Below are positions 46,082-54,759 of a stretch of DNA of 64,000 nucleotides, in pieces. Below the pieces are notes generated by a model. It was given only the letters and a program-made list of their open reading frames with translations, was not told the DNA's origin and did not search any database. The number at the start of each line of letters is the position of its first letter. Within the stretch, counting starts at the first letter, position 1. Source of the DNA: a candidate division Zixibacteria bacterium RBG-1 (lineage in GTDB: Bacteria > Zixibacteria > MSB-5A5 > DSPP01 > RBG-1); contig AUYT01000001.1 in NCBI GenBank assembly GCA_000447245.1, positions 2,058,768 through 2,122,767 on the forward strand, in the 5' to 3' direction. The position numbers and the translations under genes are program-made.

Positions 46082-48723
46082 AAAGTTCTGAAACAAGAGA
46101 AAAATTTTTAAAATATTTTCAATCCCGGGGACACCAGCTGTTCCCCTCTTCCTCATTGGTGCCCCAGGATGACCCCAGCCTGCTTTTCACCAACGCCGGT
46201 ATGAATCAGTTCAAGAAATTTTTTCTGGGACTGGAGAAAAGAGATTATAAGCGGGCGGTTTCGGCTCAAAAATGTATGCGGGCTGGTGGTAAACATAATG
46301 ATCTGGAAAATGTGGGACTGACCGCTAGACATCACACTTTTTTTGAGATGCTGGGAAATTTTTCTTTTGGGGATTATTTTAAAGAGGAAGCCATCGCTTA
46401 TGCCTGGGAGTTTTTTACTTCGGCTAAAGATGGCCTGGGACTGCCCAAAGACAGACTTTACATCACTATATATGAAAAAGATGAGGAGAGTTTCCAGATT
46501 TGGAAGAAAGTCGATTCGACTTTAAAAGATAAAATCTTTCGCTTCGGTGAAAAAGACAACTTTTGGTCTATGGGGGAAACCGGTCCCTGCGGTCCCTGTT
46601 CAGAGCTGATTTTTGATAGGGGAGAAAAATTTGCCTGCGGTAAACCAACTTGTGGTGTGGGTTGTGATTGTGACCGGTTTATTGAGCTGTGGAATCTGGT
46701 CTTTATGCAGTTTAACAAAAATGAATCTGGAAAAATGGAGCCGTTACCTGCACCAAGCGTAGATACCGGCATGGGCCTTGAGAGAGTTTGTGCGGTTTTG
46801 CAGAATGTAGATTCTAATTATGAGACCGATTTATTTTTACCCATAATTTCCAAAATTGAAAAGCTATCCAAAAAGAAATACTCCTCCGGCGAAAGCGGAG
46901 TTTCTTTCAGAGTCATGGCTGACCATATTCGGGCTTTGACTTTTTGTATTGCTGATGGAGTCATCCCTTCTAATGAAGGACGTGGCTATGTGGTTCGCAG
47001 AATTTTAAGAAGGGCAGCCCGGCATGGAAAATTGCTAAATTTGTCCAGTCCTTTTTTGTATCAGCTGACAGATGTAGCGGTAGATATTCTAGGAAAGCAG
47101 TACCCGGAAATTAAAGCCAAGAAAAGCCAGGTTGACCTGGTCATAAAGTCCGAAGAAGAAAGCTTTGAAAAAACTTTGGATAAAGGGCTGGAGCTGTTTG
47201 AAAAAGTCGCCAGTCAGGTTATTAAGCAGGGGAAAAAAGTAATTCCCGGAGAGGAAATTTTCAAACTTCATGACACCTATGGTTTCCCTCCGGATTTGAC
47301 CCAAGTGATGGCAAAGGAGAAAAACTTAGAGATTGACTTATCTGGTTTTGAAAAAGAACTGCAGGCTCAAAGAGAACGCTCACAAAAAGCTTCTAAATTT
47401 GATACTCTCCCTAAGACATCAGGTTTAGGTTCTAAAGTAAAAAAAGTGGAATTTGTGGGGTATGAAAATTTGGAAACAGATACCACCATTGAGGAAATAT
47501 GGGAGTCTCCTTCAGGCAAAAAGTTTTTGATTTTACAAAAAACTCCTTTTTATGCAGAATCCGGTGGTCAGGTGGGTGACACAGGAAAAATCGCTCAAGA
47601 GCAATTGAATCTAGAAGTGTTAGATACCCAAAAAGAAAATGAAATTATTTTGCACTTGATCGAATCGAACAATTCTAAAGTAGATAAAAAAATAAAAGGG
47701 CTAGAAGTCTCGGCTAAAGTAGATAAAACTAGACGTAAAGCCATAATGAAGAACCATACTGCCACTCATCTTCTGCATAAAGCTCTGCGGGAGCTTCTGG
47801 GAGAGCATGTGCATCAAGCTGGCTCTCTGGTGGCACCGGACCGTCTGAGATTTGATTTCTCTCATTTTAAGGAACTGACCGATGAGGAATTGAGCCAATT
47901 GGAATTTGACATCAATCAAAGAATCTGGGAAAATATGGAGGTCATATCCATTTTTGATGTCCCTCTTAAAGAAGCTTTGGCTATGGGTGCGATGGCTCTT
48001 TTTGGAGAGAAATATGGAGGTAAAGTTCGGGTGATAAAAATTGGAGATTATTCTCTGGAGTTATGCGGGGGGACTCACACCAAAACCACCAGTGAAATTG
48101 GTATATTCAGAATTGTCTCAGAAACCGGAGTTGCTTCAGGGGTCAGAAGAATCGAAGCTATAACCGGTGAAAAGGCCTATCAGCTGATGCAGGAGGAAAG
48201 GAATAAATTGCTGCAGGGAGCGAATCTTTTAAAAACTGATTTGGATAAATACTTAGATAGATTGGAAACTCTTTTAGAAGAAAAAAGAAGAATTGAGAAC
48301 AGATTGAAGGAGCTGGAAGGTGACCAAGCCAGCGGTCTGGCAGTAAAACTATTTCAGGAAGCCAAAGAAATAAAAGGGGTAAAATATATTGCGGTGAATT
48401 TAGGTCACCTTGAGAACAAAGAACAGCTTTTGAATTTAGCCGATTCATTCCGTAAAATTCCCGAATTTGAGAAATCTTACACTGTCGGGACCTTGGTGGC
48501 CCAAATAAACAGCAGCTTTATTATATTGACTTTTTCCTCCAGTATAGCAGTTAAGGATAAAAATTTAAAGGCAGACCAAATTCTAAGAGAGCTGGCCGCT
48601 CTGGCCGGTGGTTCCGGTGGAGGAAAATCGACTTTAGCCACGGGAGGCTTAAAAGATCCCGCTAAAATCGATAAGGTTTTAGAAAGCTTGCCTGTTATAT
48701 TAGAGAAACATCTAAAAGCCTGA
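46078..48723 (+). CDS. alaS: Alanyl-tRNA synthetase
   Basis: AlaS charges tRNA-Ala. The 881-residue protein has the class II catalytic domain (about 1-250: FLKYFQSRGHQLFPSSSLVPQDDPSLLFTNAGM), the tRNA-recognition region with GRGYVVRRILRRAARHG, the editing domain with zinc ligands in NHTATHLLHKAL and LCGGTHTKTTSEIG, and the C-terminal GGSGGGKSTLATGG domain. All parts are intact. The start overlaps recX (ATGA) and the stop overlaps the next gene (TGATG), so the genes are tightly coupled. Confidence 0.97.
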   Translation: MKSSETREKFLKYFQSRGHQLFPSSSLVPQDDPSLLFTNAGMNQFKKFFLGLEKRDYKRAVSAQKCMRAGGKHNDLENVGLTARHHTFFEMLGNFSFGDYFKEEAIAYAWEFFTSAKDGLGLPKDRLYITIYEKDEESFQIWKKVDSTLKDKIFRFGEKDNFWSMGETGPCGPCSELIFDRGEKFACGKPTCGVGCDCDRFIELWNLVFMQFNKNESGKMEPLPAPSVDTGMGLERVCAVLQNVDSNYETDLFLPIISKIEKLSKKKYSSGESGVSFRVMADHIRALTFCIADGVIPSNEGRGYVVRRILRRAARHGKLLNLSSPFLYQLTDVAVDILGKQYPEIKAKKSQVDLVIKSEEESFEKTLDKGLELFEKVASQVIKQGKKVIPGEEIFKLHDTYGFPPDLTQVMAKEKNLEIDLSGFEKELQAQRERSQKASKFDTLPKTSGLGSKVKKVEFVGYENLETDTTIEEIWESPSGKKFLILQKTPFYAESGGQVGDTGKIAQEQLNLEVLDTQKENEIILHLIESNNSKVDKKIKGLEVSAKVDKTRRKAIMKNHTATHLLHKALRELLGEHVHQAGSLVAPDRLRFDFSHFKELTDEELSQLEFDINQRIWENMEVISIFDVPLKEALAMGAMALFGEKYGGKVRVIKIGDYSLELCGGTHTKTTSEIGIFRIVSETGVASGVRRIEAITGEKAYQLMQEERNKLLQGANLLKTDLDKYLDRLETLLEEKRRIENRLKELEGDQASGLAVKLFQEAKEIKGVKYIAVNLGHLENKEQLLNLADSFRKIPEFEKSYTVGTLVAQINSSFIILTFSSSIAVKDKNLKADQILRELAALAGGSGGGKSTLATGGLKDPAKIDKVLESLPVILEKHLKA

Positions 48724-49472
48724 TGAGTATTTATCAAAAACTTTTGGAAATTTCGAAGACCAAAGGGGCCGGATTTTTGGTTCTTTTGGACCCGGATAAA
48801 ATTGACCCCAAAAAATTGAGGGAGAAACTTTCTATTTTTGAGGAAAGCGGGGTGGATGGAATTCTAATCGGGTCCAGTCTGCTGTTAAATACAGGACTGG
48901 ATGGAATTATAAAAGAAATCAAAAGTTCGGTGAATATTCCGGTCATAATTTTTCCAGGCAATGCTTATCAAGTCTCCCGCTGGGCCGATGCCATTTTATT
49001 CTTGTCTTTGGTCAGCGGCCGAAACCCCAATTTTTTAATCGGAGAACATGTCAGAGCCGCTTCAGCTATAAAAGAGTTTAATTTAGAAGCAATCCCTACC
49101 GGATATATGATTTTTGATTCGGGTAAAATGACTTCTGTGCTGTTCATGAGTGATACCAAAGCAATCCCTTTTGATAAACCGGACATCGCCAAAACCCATG
49201 CCCTGGCTGCTCAATATCTGGGGATGAAAATGATTTATTTGGAAGCCGGCTCCGGAGCAAAAACCTCTATCCCGGATGAAGTAGTCAGTGAAGTTAAGGA
49301 GTATATCTCCCTGCCCATTATTGTGGGGGGTGGAATAAAAGATCCCCAGGTAGCACAAAATAAAGTGAAAAACGGAGCCAATTTTTTGGTTTTGGGAAAT
49401 GCTCTGGAAACCAATTCCGACTCCTCAAAACTTAAAGAGATGGCCGACGCTATTCATTTCAAAACCAAATAA
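48723..49472 (+). CDS. Geranylgeranylglyceryl phosphate synthase family (GGGPS)
   Basis: GGGPS joins sn-glycerol-1-phosphate to geranylgeranyl diphosphate, the first ether bond of archaeal lipids; FCB-group bacteria also carry the enzyme. The 249-residue TIM barrel shows LLDPDKIDP, SLVSGRNPNFLIGEH (about 98-112), EAIPTGYMIFDSG, the YLEAGSGA substrate loop (about 167-174) and VGGGIKDP phosphate site (about 204-211), matching group II enzymes. A PcrB-type heptaprenylglyceryl phosphate synthase is the main alternative. No G1P dehydrogenase or digeranylgeranyl synthase is in the window. It overlaps alaS by 1 bp. Confidence 0.88.
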   Translation: MSIYQKLLEISKTKGAGFLVLLDPDKIDPKKLREKLSIFEESGVDGILIGSSLLLNTGLDGIIKEIKSSVNIPVIIFPGNAYQVSRWADAILFLSLVSGRNPNFLIGEHVRAASAIKEFNLEAIPTGYMIFDSGKMTSVLFMSDTKAIPFDKPDIAKTHALAAQYLGMKMIYLEAGSGAKTSIPDEVVSEVKEYISLPIIVGGGIKDPQVAQNKVKNGANFLVLGNALETNSDSSKLKEMADAIHFKTK

Positions 49473-49473
49473 A

Positions 49474-50064
49474 TTGAGCCAAAAGATTTTAGTAGAAAAA
49501 CAGATTCAGGAGAGTATTGACCTAAAGCAAAGAGTAAAAGTAAAATTTGCTTCTGAAATTGTCCGATTAGCTCAGATTTTAAGCTCCAGTTTAAGACAAA
49601 ACAAAAAGATTTTTTTTTGTGGCAATGGCGGTTCTGCCGCAGATGCCATTCATTTGACAGCCGAACTTATAGTGCGGCTCTCCTCGGATTCTAAAAGAAA
49701 ACCTCTCCCAGCCATTGCCTTAAACACCAATGTTTCTACTTTGACCGCCTGTGCCAATGATTTTGGCTTTGAGCAGATTTTTTCCAGGCAGATTGAGGCC
49801 CTGGGCCAAAAAGGGGATTTTTTATTGGCTCTCTCAACCAGCGGCAAATCTAAAAATCTGGTAGAAGCCGCTAAAATGGCCAAAAAAAAGGGATTAAAAA
49901 TAATCGGATTTTTGGGTAACCGGGGTGGAGAGCTTACCAAATATTCGGATTACTCCCTTGTGGTACCTTCGCAAAACACTCCCAGGATTCAAGAGGTTCA
50001 TATTATGTTGGGTCATATCCTGTGTGACCTGATTGAAAAAAATCTATTTTTCAAGAAAAAATAG
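49474..50064 (+). CDS. gmhA: Phosphoheptose isomerase / SIS-domain sugar isomerase
   Basis: GmhA converts sedoheptulose-7-phosphate to D-glycero-D-manno-heptose-7-phosphate for LPS core or glycan heptose. SIS-domain motifs are FFCGNGGSAADAIHLTAELI and LALSTSGKSKNL, with a catalytic His/Glu region EVHIMLGHILCDLIE at the end. The TTG at 49474 is chosen: it follows the preceding stop by 1 nt and gives 196 residues, the family norm, whereas the ATG at 49399 would overlap GGGPS by 74 bp. The other heptose genes (hldE, gmhB) are not nearby. Confidence 0.88.
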   Translation: MSQKILVEKQIQESIDLKQRVKVKFASEIVRLAQILSSSLRQNKKIFFCGNGGSAADAIHLTAELIVRLSSDSKRKPLPAIALNTNVSTLTACANDFGFEQIFSRQIEALGQKGDFLLALSTSGKSKNLVEAAKMAKKKGLKIIGFLGNRGGELTKYSDYSLVVPSQNTPRIQEVHIMLGHILCDLIEKNLFFKKK

Positions 50065-50079
50065 GGCTAACTTTTCTAG

Positions 50080-51594
50080 ATGCTCTCCAAATCCCAGATT
50101 ATCAAAAATGTTTTTTCCAACTGGGGCGCTTTCATCATCAATGGCTTGATTAACCTGTCTCTGATTCCCTTTGTATTAAAACATCTGGGAGATGCCGGTT
50201 TCGGAGTCTGGGTCTTGACTAATGTCTTTACCGGATATCTGGGACTTTTGGATTTGGGAATTCGCTCTTCTGTGATTCGTTATGTTTCAAAATACAGAGC
50301 CGTCGGAGATTATCACAGCTTAAATCAGACCGTCAGCACATCCTTGGCGGTCTTTAGCGCCATCGGGGCTTTTACTTTGATTTTGACGGTAATTTTATCT
50401 TTTCTATTCAATTCTATTTTTAAAATTCCAACCGAGTTCCAATCTCAAGCCTCCTGGGTGGTTATACTGGTAGGTCTGAATCTGGCTTTCAGCCTTCCGG
50501 CCGGAGTTTTCAGCGGAATCTTGTTGGGAATGGAAAGATTTGATCTGAATAACCTATTCGGAGTAATCCTCATCTCTATAAAGGCAATTTTGATCCTGAT
50601 AATTTTTAATTTTAAATCCAGTCTGATTATTTTAGGAGCTATCCAGCTTTTAGCTTGTCTGGTAGCCTATTCTCTAAATTTTGCGGCCATCTTCAAATTG
50701 GAACCTAATCTAAAAATCTCCTTTAAACTTGCCAATATCAATACCCTGAAAATCATTTTTCAGCACGGGTTTTTTAGTTTTTTATTAGTGGTAGCTTATC
50801 AAGTGATTTATTACTCCCCCAATGTTTTGCTTGGAATTTTATCTTCGGCAGCCATGGTGACATATTTTGCCATGGCAACTATTTTAGTAGAATATACCCG
50901 CCGGGCTGTCAATGGAGTAAGCCTTGTCATCAATCCTATTGCTTCCGGCTTAGAGTCGAAGGGGGATTTTCAGACCTTGAAAAGGGTTTTGATATTGGGA
51001 ACCAAGTATTCGCTTCTGATTATTTTACCTATCAGTTTGAGTTTGATTTTTCTGGGGAAACAGTTTTTTGTCTTATGGCTGGGACCAGCCTATGCTGAAA
51101 AATGTTATCCGGTTTTGTTGATTTTGCTGGTTCCCCAGATTTATTCTATGAGTCAGTTTGTAACCGAAGAGGTTCTTTTGGGCCAAACCAAACATAAATT
51201 TCTGGCTTTGGTGGCAGTTTCGGAGGCAATATTGACACTGATTTTATCTCTAATTTTGATTAAAAAATATGGCATAATCGGGGCCGCTTTAGGTGTGGCT
51301 ATACCACGTTTACTCAATTACTCCCTCTTTTCTGCCATTTACATTAAACAGGCGGCTGAAATTTCTTTCAAAGATTATTTTAAACAAAGTTTTCTTCCGC
51401 CATTATGGGCGTCTTTACCTTTTGTCATTCTGCTGGGCCTGGTTTCCAAATTTCTTCCGGCCCAAAATCTTTGGGAATTTATCTTGGAAGTGGCTTTGTC
51501 CGGTTTAATCTTCATGTTTTTGGCTTGGAACCTTTGTTTTTCCAAAGAGGAAAGAAAGCTGTGGGTGGAGAGGTTTTCTTTTTTGAGAATTTGA
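50080..51594 (+). CDS. Polysaccharide flippase (Wzx/MOP superfamily)
   Basis: A 504-residue integral membrane protein with about 12-14 helices. The opening, IIKNVFSNWGAFIINGLINLSLIPFVLKHLGDAGFGVWVL, is the polysaccharide-transport pattern of Wzx-like flippases that move lipid-linked glycans across the inner membrane. It heads a run of glycosyltransferases 3-20 bp apart and ending in an initiating sugar-phosphate transferase, which supports the role. The glycan cannot be predicted. Confidence 0.88.
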   Translation: MLSKSQIIKNVFSNWGAFIINGLINLSLIPFVLKHLGDAGFGVWVLTNVFTGYLGLLDLGIRSSVIRYVSKYRAVGDYHSLNQTVSTSLAVFSAIGAFTLILTVILSFLFNSIFKIPTEFQSQASWVVILVGLNLAFSLPAGVFSGILLGMERFDLNNLFGVILISIKAILILIIFNFKSSLIILGAIQLLACLVAYSLNFAAIFKLEPNLKISFKLANINTLKIIFQHGFFSFLLVVAYQVIYYSPNVLLGILSSAAMVTYFAMATILVEYTRRAVNGVSLVINPIASGLESKGDFQTLKRVLILGTKYSLLIILPISLSLIFLGKQFFVLWLGPAYAEKCYPVLLILLVPQIYSMSQFVTEEVLLGQTKHKFLALVAVSEAILTLILSLILIKKYGIIGAALGVAIPRLLNYSLFSAIYIKQAAEISFKDYFKQSFLPPLWASLPFVILLGLVSKFLPAQNLWEFILEVALSGLIFMFLAWNLCFSKEERKLWVERFSFLRI

Positions 51595-51597
51595 GCT

Positions 51598-52476
51598 ATG
51601 AGTGAGCTGTCAATTTTAATCGTGACCTGGAATTCTCGGGCCACTATACGCGATTGTTTAAATTCTATTCAAAACAACTGTCACAATTTGAGCTATGAAG
51701 TACTGGTCTGGGATAATGTCTCCACGGATGAGACTGTAAGAATTATTCAAACTGAATTCCCCGGCGTTCAACTGTTCAGGTCTCAAAAAAATTTAGGTTT
51801 CGCCGGTGGCAACAACCTTTTAATTGAGAAAACAAATTCTGAGTTCGTTCTATTTCTGAATCCTGATACTGTGATAATTGATAATTCGGTCATAAAAATG
51901 TTGGAATATCTAAAGAGTAATTCATCAGTTGCAGCTCTGGGACCCAAATTGTTATATTCAGATTCTAGCTTTCAGCTCTCTTATGCCAAATTTCCCAATC
52001 TAGCAAGCGAATTCTTTACCAAAATATATCAGAGAAGTGCTAATCAAAGACGTTCATTAGTGTTAAAATTTTTAGAGAACACCACAGCTGAAGCCAAAGA
52101 AGTTGACTGGGTTTCTGGCGCCTGTATGTTGACCAGAAAAAAGGTTTTGCAAGAGACAGGGAAATTTGATGAAAACTTTTTTTTATATTTTGAGGATGCC
52201 GACTTATGTCACCGCATGAAAGCTAAAGGAAAAATTATCTACTTTCCGGAAGTCCAAGTTATGCATGTGGTCGGGAACAGCACTAAATCCCAAAACCTAA
52301 AAACCGAATATCATTACCGCAAAAGCCAGTTATATTATTACAGATTGCACAATGGCCAGGTTTCAAACCTAATTTTAAAGCTTTATCTAAGTTTAAAATT
52401 CGGTCTAGGCCACATTTTTTCTAACAAAGAAAAAAAGGAGTGGTATAAAAATATTTTTGGATTAATTTGGAATTAA
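51598..52476 (+). CDS. Family 2 glycosyltransferase (rhamnosyltransferase-like)
   Basis: The 292-residue GT-A enzyme starts with LSILIVTWNSRATIRDCLNSI, has a metal-binding NPD motif in VLFLNPDTVI (about 82-91), WVSGACMLTRKKV, and the acceptor motif FFLYFEDADLCHRMKAKG (about 197-214), characteristic of the WbbL-like branch of GT2, many of which transfer dTDP-rhamnose. The donor is inferred only from family resemblance. It lies 3 bp after the flippase gene. Confidence 0.87.
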   Translation: MSELSILIVTWNSRATIRDCLNSIQNNCHNLSYEVLVWDNVSTDETVRIIQTEFPGVQLFRSQKNLGFAGGNNLLIEKTNSEFVLFLNPDTVIIDNSVIKMLEYLKSNSSVAALGPKLLYSDSSFQLSYAKFPNLASEFFTKIYQRSANQRRSLVLKFLENTTAEAKEVDWVSGACMLTRKKVLQETGKFDENFFLYFEDADLCHRMKAKGKIIYFPEVQVMHVVGNSTKSQNLKTEYHYRKSQLYYYRLHNGQVSNLILKLYLSLKFGLGHIFSNKEKKEWYKNIFGLIWN

Positions 52477-52493
52477 CACATAAAACTTAAAAG

Positions 52494-53597
52494 ATGAGAA
52501 TAGGTATCGATGTTAGAAAAATCAATGATTTTGGGATTGGAACTTACATACAGAATTTGGTAAAGCATCTACTGGAGTTTGATAAACAAAATCAGTATTT
52601 TCTTTTTTTCCATCACCGAGATATTGAAAATTTTAGTTATCCCAAAGAGCAGGTGGTGAAATTAGTAAACAACTCTCCCAAATATTCTATTCGAGAGCAT
52701 TTCAGCTTAAGCCACCAAGCTAAAAAATATGACATACAACTATTTCACGAACCCCACTATACTCTGCCTTATTTTTTAGAATGTAAAAAGGTGGTTTCCA
52801 TTCATGATTTGATTCATTTAAAATTTCCTCAGAATTTACCCGCTAAAAAAGCTTATATTTACGCTAAATTTATGATTGGTCAGGCGGTAAAAAAATCAGA
52901 TAAAATCTTAGCCGGTTCCGAAAATACCAAAAATGATGTAATGGAAATTTTTAAAACTAACCAGAGAAAAATTGAAGTTATTTATTATGGTGTAGATGAA
53001 ATTTTTAAACCCATAAATGACCAAAATGTTTTGGAGAATTTCAGAAACAAATATAAATTACCTGATAAATATATCTTGTATTCCGGCTCGGTGAGGAAAC
53101 ACAAAAATTTGGAAAACGCCTTGAAAGCCTACGCCATGTTGAAAGACAAAAGTTATGATTTGGTCTTAGCCGGAGTGGGGTTACAAAATCAGAAAGTTTT
53201 AGAACCAATGCTAAAAGAGCTTAAAATTACAGAAAAAGTAAAAATAATACCATTTTTAGATTATGCAGAATTGGCCTTGCTTTATAACTCAGCTGCTGTC
53301 TTATTCTTTCCTACTCTGTATGAAGGATTCGGCTTGCCGGTTTTGGAAGCCATGGCTTGTGGAATCCCAGTGGTAAGCTCTAATAATTCTTCCATCGCAG
53401 AAGTCAGCGGTGATGCAGCGGTATTAGTTTACCCGGCAAATTTGAAGGAAATGGCTGAAGCCCTGGAGAAAGTTTTAGCTGAAACCTCCTTGCGTCAAAG
53501 AATGATATCTCTGGGATTGGAGAGAGCCAAAATTTTTACCTGGAAAAAAACAGCAGAAAAAACCTTGAGAATTTATCAGGAGCTTTTGGAAAATTAA
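52494..53597 (+). CDS. Family 4 glycosyltransferase
   Basis: A 367-residue GT-B enzyme. The N-terminal GIDVRKINDFGIGTYIQNLVKHL and C-terminal donor site FFPTLYEGFGLPVLEAMACGIPVV, with its E-x7-E motif, identify GT4. LYSGSVRKHKNLENAL (about 200-215) is the usual inter-domain strand. The donor is probably a nucleotide hexose or mannose. One base separates it from the next glycosyltransferase. Confidence 0.88.
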   Translation: MRIGIDVRKINDFGIGTYIQNLVKHLLEFDKQNQYFLFFHHRDIENFSYPKEQVVKLVNNSPKYSIREHFSLSHQAKKYDIQLFHEPHYTLPYFLECKKVVSIHDLIHLKFPQNLPAKKAYIYAKFMIGQAVKKSDKILAGSENTKNDVMEIFKTNQRKIEVIYYGVDEIFKPINDQNVLENFRNKYKLPDKYILYSGSVRKHKNLENALKAYAMLKDKSYDLVLAGVGLQNQKVLEPMLKELKITEKVKIIPFLDYAELALLYNSAAVLFFPTLYEGFGLPVLEAMACGIPVVSSNNSSIAEVSGDAAVLVYPANLKEMAEALEKVLAETSLRQRMISLGLERAKIFTWKKTAEKTLRIYQELLEN

Positions 53598-53598
53598 G

Positions 53599-54759
53599 AT
53601 GAAAGTTGCTTTAGTACATGACTGGCTGACCGGAATGAGAGGGGGGGAGAAAGTTTTAGAAATTTTATGCCAGCTTTTCCCTGAGGCAACCCTTTTTACT
53701 TTACTGCATAGGCCCGGTTCTGTTTCTTCCGTTATTGAAAAAATGCCCATTAAAACCTCTTTCATCCAGAAATTTCCCTTTTCCCAGAAAATTTATCCTA
53801 AATATCTACTTTTTTTTCCCACTGCCATAGAGCAATTCGACCTAAATGAATTTGATCTGGTAATCTCTTCCAGCCATTGTGTGGCCAAAGGAGTTATCAC
53901 ACCCCCGGAAACCTGTCATATCAGCTACTGTCTCTCCCCTATGAGATATGCCTGGGAGATGTATCACAGCTATTTTTTCAACAATCATAGTGGCATTTTG
54001 AATAAAACCCTGATTCCCTTTTTTATGAATTATTTGAGGATTTGGGATGAGCGTTCCAGTCAGAGAGTGGATTATTTCGTGGCTATCTCCAATTACATCA
54101 AAAACCGCATCGAAAAACATTATCGCCGAAGCTCTGAAGTTATTTATCCTCCGGTGAACACCGATTTCTTCCGGCTTTCTAACAAATCTGAGGATTATTT
54201 TTTGGTGGTTTCGGCCTTAGTCCCATATAAGAGAATCGACCTGGCAATTTCCACCTTCAATGTATTAAAATATCCGCTGGTTATAATCGGAGAGGGACCG
54301 GAGGAGAACAACTTAAAAAAGATGGCAGCCAGAAATATCATCTTTCTTCCCTGGCAATCACCGGAAAAGCTGAAAGAGTATTATTCCAACTGCCAAGCCT
54401 TGATCTTCCCGGGTGAAGAGGATTTTGGAATAGTCCTGGTGGAAGCCCAGGCCTGCGGAAAACCGGTCATTGCCTATGCCAAAGGAGGAGCTAAAGAAAC
54501 GGTCGAGGGGATTTTAGTAGGGGAAGAACCTCAAAGACTGCCAAAATCTACTGGACAAAAGCTCTCTGGTCTGTTTTTTTACCCTCAAACCAAAGAGGCT
54601 TTGATTGAGGCGGTAAAGAGCTTTCAAAAAATGGAATTTGAGCCGACTTTTATAAGGAAAAACAGCTTGAAATTCGACCAGAAGTTATTCAAGGAAAAAA
54701 TTAATAAATACGTTTCAGAAAAATTTAGGGAACATCAAAAAAACTTTAGTTGCCGATGA
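53599..54759 (+). CDS. Family 4 glycosyltransferase (WbaZ-like)
   Basis: The 386-residue GT-B protein begins MKVALVHDWLTGMRGGEKVLE, followed by FDLVISSSHCVAKGVITP and CLSPMRYAWEMY, motifs of the WbaZ-like mannosyltransferase branch of GT4. The donor site is PGEEDFGIVLVEAQACGKPVIAY (E-x7-E). A basic tail (about 360-386) may touch the membrane. Its stop overlaps the next gene's ATG by 4 bp. Confidence 0.88.
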   Translation: MKVALVHDWLTGMRGGEKVLEILCQLFPEATLFTLLHRPGSVSSVIEKMPIKTSFIQKFPFSQKIYPKYLLFFPTAIEQFDLNEFDLVISSSHCVAKGVITPPETCHISYCLSPMRYAWEMYHSYFFNNHSGILNKTLIPFFMNYLRIWDERSSQRVDYFVAISNYIKNRIEKHYRRSSEVIYPPVNTDFFRLSNKSEDYFLVVSALVPYKRIDLAISTFNVLKYPLVIIGEGPEENNLKKMAARNIIFLPWQSPEKLKEYYSNCQALIFPGEEDFGIVLVEAQACGKPVIAYAKGGAKETVEGILVGEEPQRLPKSTGQKLSGLFFYPQTKEALIEAVKSFQKMEFEPTFIRKNSLKFDQKLFKEKINKYVSEKFREHQKNFSCR

